From Atopobium sp. oral taxon 199 str. F0494 (GTDB lineage Bacteria > Actinomycetota > Coriobacteriia > Coriobacteriales > Atopobiaceae): a stretch of 64,000 nucleotides of DNA. The position numbers were made by a program, and so were the translations under genes. The stretch is from NCBI RefSeq assembly GCF_000411555.1, contig NZ_KE150486.1:682001-746000 (forward strand), written 5' to 3'. Under the pieces are notes generated by a model. The model did no database searches. It was given only the letters and a program-made list of their open reading frames with translations, and was not told the origin of the DNA. Numbering within the stretch: position 1 is the first letter of the stretch; the number at the start of each line of letters is the position of its first letter. Shown here one piece after another: positions 60,790-64,000 of the stretch.

Positions 60790-63267
60790 TTATGAACGAA
60801 TCTCTCCTCCTGTTGAACGCATGACCTTCTCAACCAGCTTAGTGTGGGTCTTTTCGACTTCCTCCGAGGTCAGCGTGCGGTCATCCGCGCGATACGTAAG
60901 CGAGAAGGCCATGGACTTTTTGCCTTCTCCCACGCGCACGCGGTCGCGATAGACGTCAAAGAGACGAACGTCTGCTAAAAGCTTACCACCGGCAGAGCGG
61001 AGGCGCTGCGTAAGTTGCTCACAGGTAACTTTTTCATCGACTACAATGGCAAGATCGATAGCGATGCCGGGATACATTGGAGGTTCAACAATAGGCAAGT
61101 CTTTACGGGCAAGACGCTGCAGCGCCGCCACGGAAAGCTCAAAAGCAACCACGGGAGCCTCAACGTCAAAGTTCTGAAGCGCAAGCGGGTGAATGTTGCC
61201 CACCCAGCCAATGACTTCGCCTTCGGCAAGAACCTCAGCGGCACAGCCAGGCTGCAGCCAGCCATACGCTTCGGAATCGACCGCGCGGAAGCGCACCTTT
61301 GGAATGCGCAACTCTTCAAGCAGACCCTCGACAACGCCCTTGGCGTCAAAGAAGTCATACGCGGGCCACTTCATATTCCACGCGTCATCCGCAGGTCGAC
61401 CGCAGAGCACGCCCGCGACATAACTCGGCTCATCGGGCTGACTCTTACCCTCACGCCCAAAGAGTACGCGACCCATCTCATAGAGCGCGATGTTCTCCAC
61501 GCCGTGGTCGAGGTTATAGGCAACCGACCGCAGCAGACCGGGCAGCAAAGAGCGGCGCATCTCAGACTGATCTGACACCAGCGGATTGATGACTTTTACC
61601 GGAAGGCCGCGGCTTTCTTCTCCCATACCGAGTTTGGTGAGATCCTCAGAGCTTGCGAACAGATACGACTTCGTCTCATTCAGACCGAGCGCCCGCAGCG
61701 TGCGTCCAATCTTGCGCGCGCGAAGCTGCTCTGCAGTCAGACCGCCCGCATGATTTCGAGCCGCCGGCAGCGTTGCTTCAATATCACCTTCACCCCAGAG
61801 GCGCATAACTTCCTCGATAAGGTCAACCTCGCGCGCCAAGTCAGGACGGTTGGTCGGAGCCGTCACGGCAACGGACGCAAGGGAGCCGTCAGTCGCGCAG
61901 GTCTTCTCGCCAAACGCACAGCCAAGACGAGCAAGGCGGCAAAGCATGAAGTCGTCATCAATGGGAGCTCCCGCAAGAGCGCGGGCGCGAGAAGGACGGA
62001 AGCTGATAGCGGGAGCTTCAAGCGGCTGCGGATACACGTCCACGATACCGGGGCAGACCTCGGCGCCACAGCACTCCTCAAAGAGGGCGGCCGCGATATC
62101 GGCCACATCGGCGCAGGCATTCGGATCGACTCCGCGCTCAAAACGGATTGAAGCCTCGCTCATGAGATCAAGATTTCTGCTGGTACGGCTAATATGTCCA
62201 TGGTCAAAGACGGCGGATTCAAGAAGCACGTCAACCGTAGCCTCGTCAATCTCTGAATCAAGGCCGCCCATAACGCCTGCAAGAGCAACCGGCGTTGCGC
62301 CGTCATCGGTAATGAGAGCCATATCGGGGGTCAGAACGCGATCCTGACCGTCAAGGGTGGTAATGTGCTCGCCGTCCGCGGCCGCACGCACCACAATATG
62401 GCGTTTACCGTCACGCTCGATAAGTTTACCGAGGTCAAACGCGTGCAGAGGCTGCCCTGTCAGATACATTACATAGTTGGTAACGTCAACCACATTGTTG
62501 ATAGGCCGGCCTCCCGCCGCAGTGACGCGGCGCGCAAGCCACTCGGGGCTCGCTCCAATCTTGACGTTGCGCACCACACGAGCAGTATAGCGAGAGCATA
62601 ACGAAGCGTCATCTATGGCGACATCTACAAGGTCGGACGCGTCAGAACCTTGCTCCATCTGAATCGTAGGCAGCGCAATATGGGTGTCCTCGTCATACAT
62701 CGCGGAAACCTCAACGGCCACACCCGTCATGGACAGGCAGTCAGGACGGTTGGGCGTCATCTCGCAGTCAAGCACGGTATCGGACATGCCCAGGTAATCG
62801 GTTATCGGCATGCCGATTGGAGCGTCATCGGGAAGAATCATGATGCCGCCGCAGTCATCGCCAAGAGCGAGCTCGCGAGAGGAGCAGTTCATGCCGCATG
62901 AATCAACGCCGCGCAGCTTGGACTTCTTAATCTTGAAATCCCCCGGCAGCACCGCGCCAATCATGGCGGTCACAATGTGATCCCCTTCGTTGAAGTTCTG
63001 AGCGCCGCAAACAATCTGAAGCGGCTCGGGGTTACCTTCAGCGTCAACGTTGTTCTTCCCCACATCCACCAGGGTAACGAACATATGGTCAGAATCGGGA
63101 TGAGGCGTCTTTTTGACAACTTGCGCCGTCACCACATGGTCAAGATTCGCGCCCACGCGCTCGACCGCCTCAACCTCGGTACCGGTACGGACGAACTCTT
63201 TTTCAAGGTCAAGCGGGTCTTCCGGCAGGTCAACCATCGTCTTGAGCCACTCATAAGATATGCGCAT
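60790..63267 (-). CDS. pheT: Phenylalanyl-tRNA synthetase beta subunit
   Basis: 825 residues. MRISYEWLKTMVDLPEDP and the tRNA-binding EMAP-like domain (residues 40-150, TAQVVKKTPHPDSDHMFVT) begin it. B3/B4 editing domain (GRPINNVVDVTNYVMYLTG), B5 (SFRPSRARALAG) and the C-terminal ferredoxin-like anticodon-binding domain (PPMYPGIAIDLAIVVDE, KTHTKLVEKV) follow in order. With PheS it charges tRNA-Phe. It follows pheS by about 90 bases. Confidence 0.97.
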   Translation of the reverse strand: MRISYEWLKTMVDLPEDPLDLEKEFVRTGTEVEAVERVGANLDHVVTAQVVKKTPHPDSDHMFVTLVDVGKNNVDAEGNPEPLQIVCGAQNFNEGDHIVTAMIGAVLPGDFKIKKSKLRGVDSCGMNCSSRELALGDDCGGIMILPDDAPIGMPITDYLGMSDTVLDCEMTPNRPDCLSMTGVAVEVSAMYDEDTHIALPTIQMEQGSDASDLVDVAIDDASLCSRYTARVVRNVKIGASPEWLARRVTAAGGRPINNVVDVTNYVMYLTGQPLHAFDLGKLIERDGKRHIVVRAAADGEHITTLDGQDRVLTPDMALITDDGATPVALAGVMGGLDSEIDEATVDVLLESAVFDHGHISRTSRNLDLMSEASIRFERGVDPNACADVADIAAALFEECCGAEVCPGIVDVYPQPLEAPAISFRPSRARALAGAPIDDDFMLCRLARLGCAFGEKTCATDGSLASVAVTAPTNRPDLAREVDLIEEVMRLWGEGDIEATLPAARNHAGGLTAEQLRARKIGRTLRALGLNETKSYLFASSEDLTKLGMGEESRGLPVKVINPLVSDQSEMRRSLLPGLLRSVAYNLDHGVENIALYEMGRVLFGREGKSQPDEPSYVAGVLCGRPADDAWNMKWPAYDFFDAKGVVEGLLEELRIPKVRFRAVDSEAYGWLQPGCAAEVLAEGEVIGWVGNIHPLALQNFDVEAPVVAFELSVAALQRLARKDLPIVEPPMYPGIAIDLAIVVDEKVTCEQLTQRLRSAGGKLLADVRLFDVYRDRVRVGEGKKSMAFSLTYRADDRTLTSEEVEKTHTKLVEKVMRSTGGEIRS

Positions 63268-63355
63268 GAAAAAACCTTTCTCGCAAGCACTGCTGCAGAT
63301 GTTGTCACTTCAGTCACCGTCAGCGGGCTACCACAGCGCGACGAAGATACAACGA

Positions 63356-64000
63356 TTAGAACTGGCGGAGCACGCGCTCATCACCGGAGATAAGCATGCG
63401 CAGGTCAGGGAGGTCATAGCGAAGCGCGGCTACACGCTCAACGCCGATGCCGAAGGCAAAGCCGGTATACACTTCCGAATCGATGCCGCAGTACTCAAAG
63501 ACGTTGGGGTCCACCATGCCGCAGCCAAGAATCTCAAGCCAACCCGTATACTTGCAGAAACGGCAGCCTTCGCCGTGACACACGCCACAAGACACATCCA
63601 CCTCGCAGCTTGGCTCTGTAAACGGGAAGAAGTGAGGGCGGTACCTGGTCGCGCGGTCTTTACCAAAAATCTCACGGGTAAAGTGGTCAAGCGTCCCTTT
63701 GAGATCGCCGAACGTAATACCCTCGTCAACCACCAGACCTTCCATCTGCGTAAACTGCGGCAGATGGTTAGCGTCTGCCGTATCGGGACGAAAGACGGTA
63801 CCGGGACAAATCATGTAGATGGGAGGCTTTTTTGTTTCCATCGTATGTACCTGAACACCTGAGGTTTGCGTGCGCAGCAGCACATCAGACTCGCCGAGCA
63901 CATGGCTCTTCTTGCCCTCCGGAGCTCTATCTTCCACATAAAAGGTATCTTTGCTTGAACGGCTGGGATGGTCCTCAGGCGCGTTGAGCGCGGTAAAATT
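63356..64000 (-). CDS. pheS: Phenylalanyl-tRNA synthetase alpha subunit, N-terminus beyond window
   Basis: The reading frame enters at the window end as [14 protein letters not shown] and runs to a stop at 63356, covering about 214 residues. [27 protein letters not shown] (split [27 protein letters not shown]) is motif 2. [16 protein letters not shown] and [14 protein letters not shown] are motif 3 of class II synthetases. [17 protein letters not shown] adds a Cys-rich stretch often found in PheS. The N-terminal coiled coil is outside the window. Confidence 0.96.
   Translation of the reverse strand, partial: NFTALNAPEDHPSRSSKDTFYVEDRAPEGKKSHVLGESDVLLRTQTSGVQVHTMETKKPPIYMICPGTVFRPDTADANHLPQFTQMEGLVVDEGITFGDLKGTLDHFTREIFGKDRATRYRPHFFPFTEPSCEVDVSCGVCHGEGCRFCKYTGWLEILGCGMVDPNVFEYCGIDSEVYTGFAFGIGVERVAALRYDLPDLRMLISGDERVLRQF

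Larger units (their letters stand above)
1428..61911. repeat. Dispersed motif GGCGAGAA(G), 26 exact 8-mer copies
   Basis: The 8-mer GGCGAGAA (or its complement) starts at 1429, 5145, 5334, 8413, 12497, 17862, 18107, 20856, 21821, 23236, 25451, 27929, 29765, 29986, 32890, 36500, 37859, 41910, 42966, 51294, 52692, 54579, 55963, 57661, 60530 and 61904. About two would be expected by chance. Twenty-one extend to GGCGAGAAG. Four are intergenic, and coding copies occupy all reading frames (GEK, LLA, SR, FS, AR). The coordinates given span the copies, not a continuous element. Confidence 0.7.

Overview
The window looks like a chromosomal segment of a Gram-positive coriobacterium, most likely an Atopobiaceae member (Lancefieldella/Atopobium type). 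The evidence is roughly half G+C composition, Shine-Dalgarno-led genes with frequent GTG/TTG starts, a bifunctional-type dCTP deaminase like that of actinobacteria, a CarD-family regulator, an RDAC-type small protein, a DUF6541 membrane protein and a monoderm-style Tad/Flp pilus locus without a secretin. The genus is inferred from these families, not measured. Most genes lie on the minus strand.

Layout. 1-5.2 kb: minus-strand housekeeping genes (U32 protein, NifU-like protein, dcd, lgt, and a secreted DUF4430-like protein cut by the window edge). 5.2-21.8 kb: a cell-surface glycan region. It holds rmlC, GT2 glycosyltransferases, a Wzx-like flippase, two LicD-type phosphotransferases, a LicB-like transporter, a fused HTH-LicC-LicA protein, a class V aminotransferase next to a cytidylyltransferase/Gfo-Idh fusion, rmlB, rmlD, rmlA and a DUF6541 protein. 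Together they suggest a rhamnose-containing envelope polymer decorated with phosphocholine and possibly a second CDP-activated substituent. 21.8-39 kb: tyrS, a class A penicillin-binding protein, argR, a C39-like membrane protein, a phosphohexomutase, a RlmKL-type methyltransferase, kup, a HAD phosphatase, an ACT protein, CarD, a cyclophilin lipoprotein and a tannase-like lipoprotein. 39.2-42 kb: tRNA-Phe, an XRE regulator and a DUF2207 membrane protein. 42-51.7 kb: a translationally coupled Tad/Flp (type IVc) pilus operon (cpaB, tadZ, tadA, tadB, tadC, flp, TadE/G-like pseudopilins) ending in DUF192 and zinc-ribbon genes. 51.9-64 kb: rsgA, a Ca2+-type P-ATPase, D-lactate dehydrogenase with pyruvate kinase, an iron/zinc-type polyol dehydrogenase, a zinc-dependent phospholipase C-like protein, pheT and partial pheS.

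The most unusual signals are these. (1) The 9-mer GGCGAGAAG and its 8-mer core GGCGAGAA are strongly over-represented on both strands, in all reading frames and between genes. (2) A choline-phosphate activation enzyme carries its own N-terminal winged-helix domain, and its promoter has a 13/14 inverted repeat around the -10 box. (3) A cytidylyltransferase is fused to a Gfo/Idh-like domain that lacks the expected catalytic lysine and glycine motif. (4) The RlmL half of RlmKL and a C39-like protein have lost key catalytic residues. (5) Three 11-bp-phased direct repeats lie upstream of the pilus operon.
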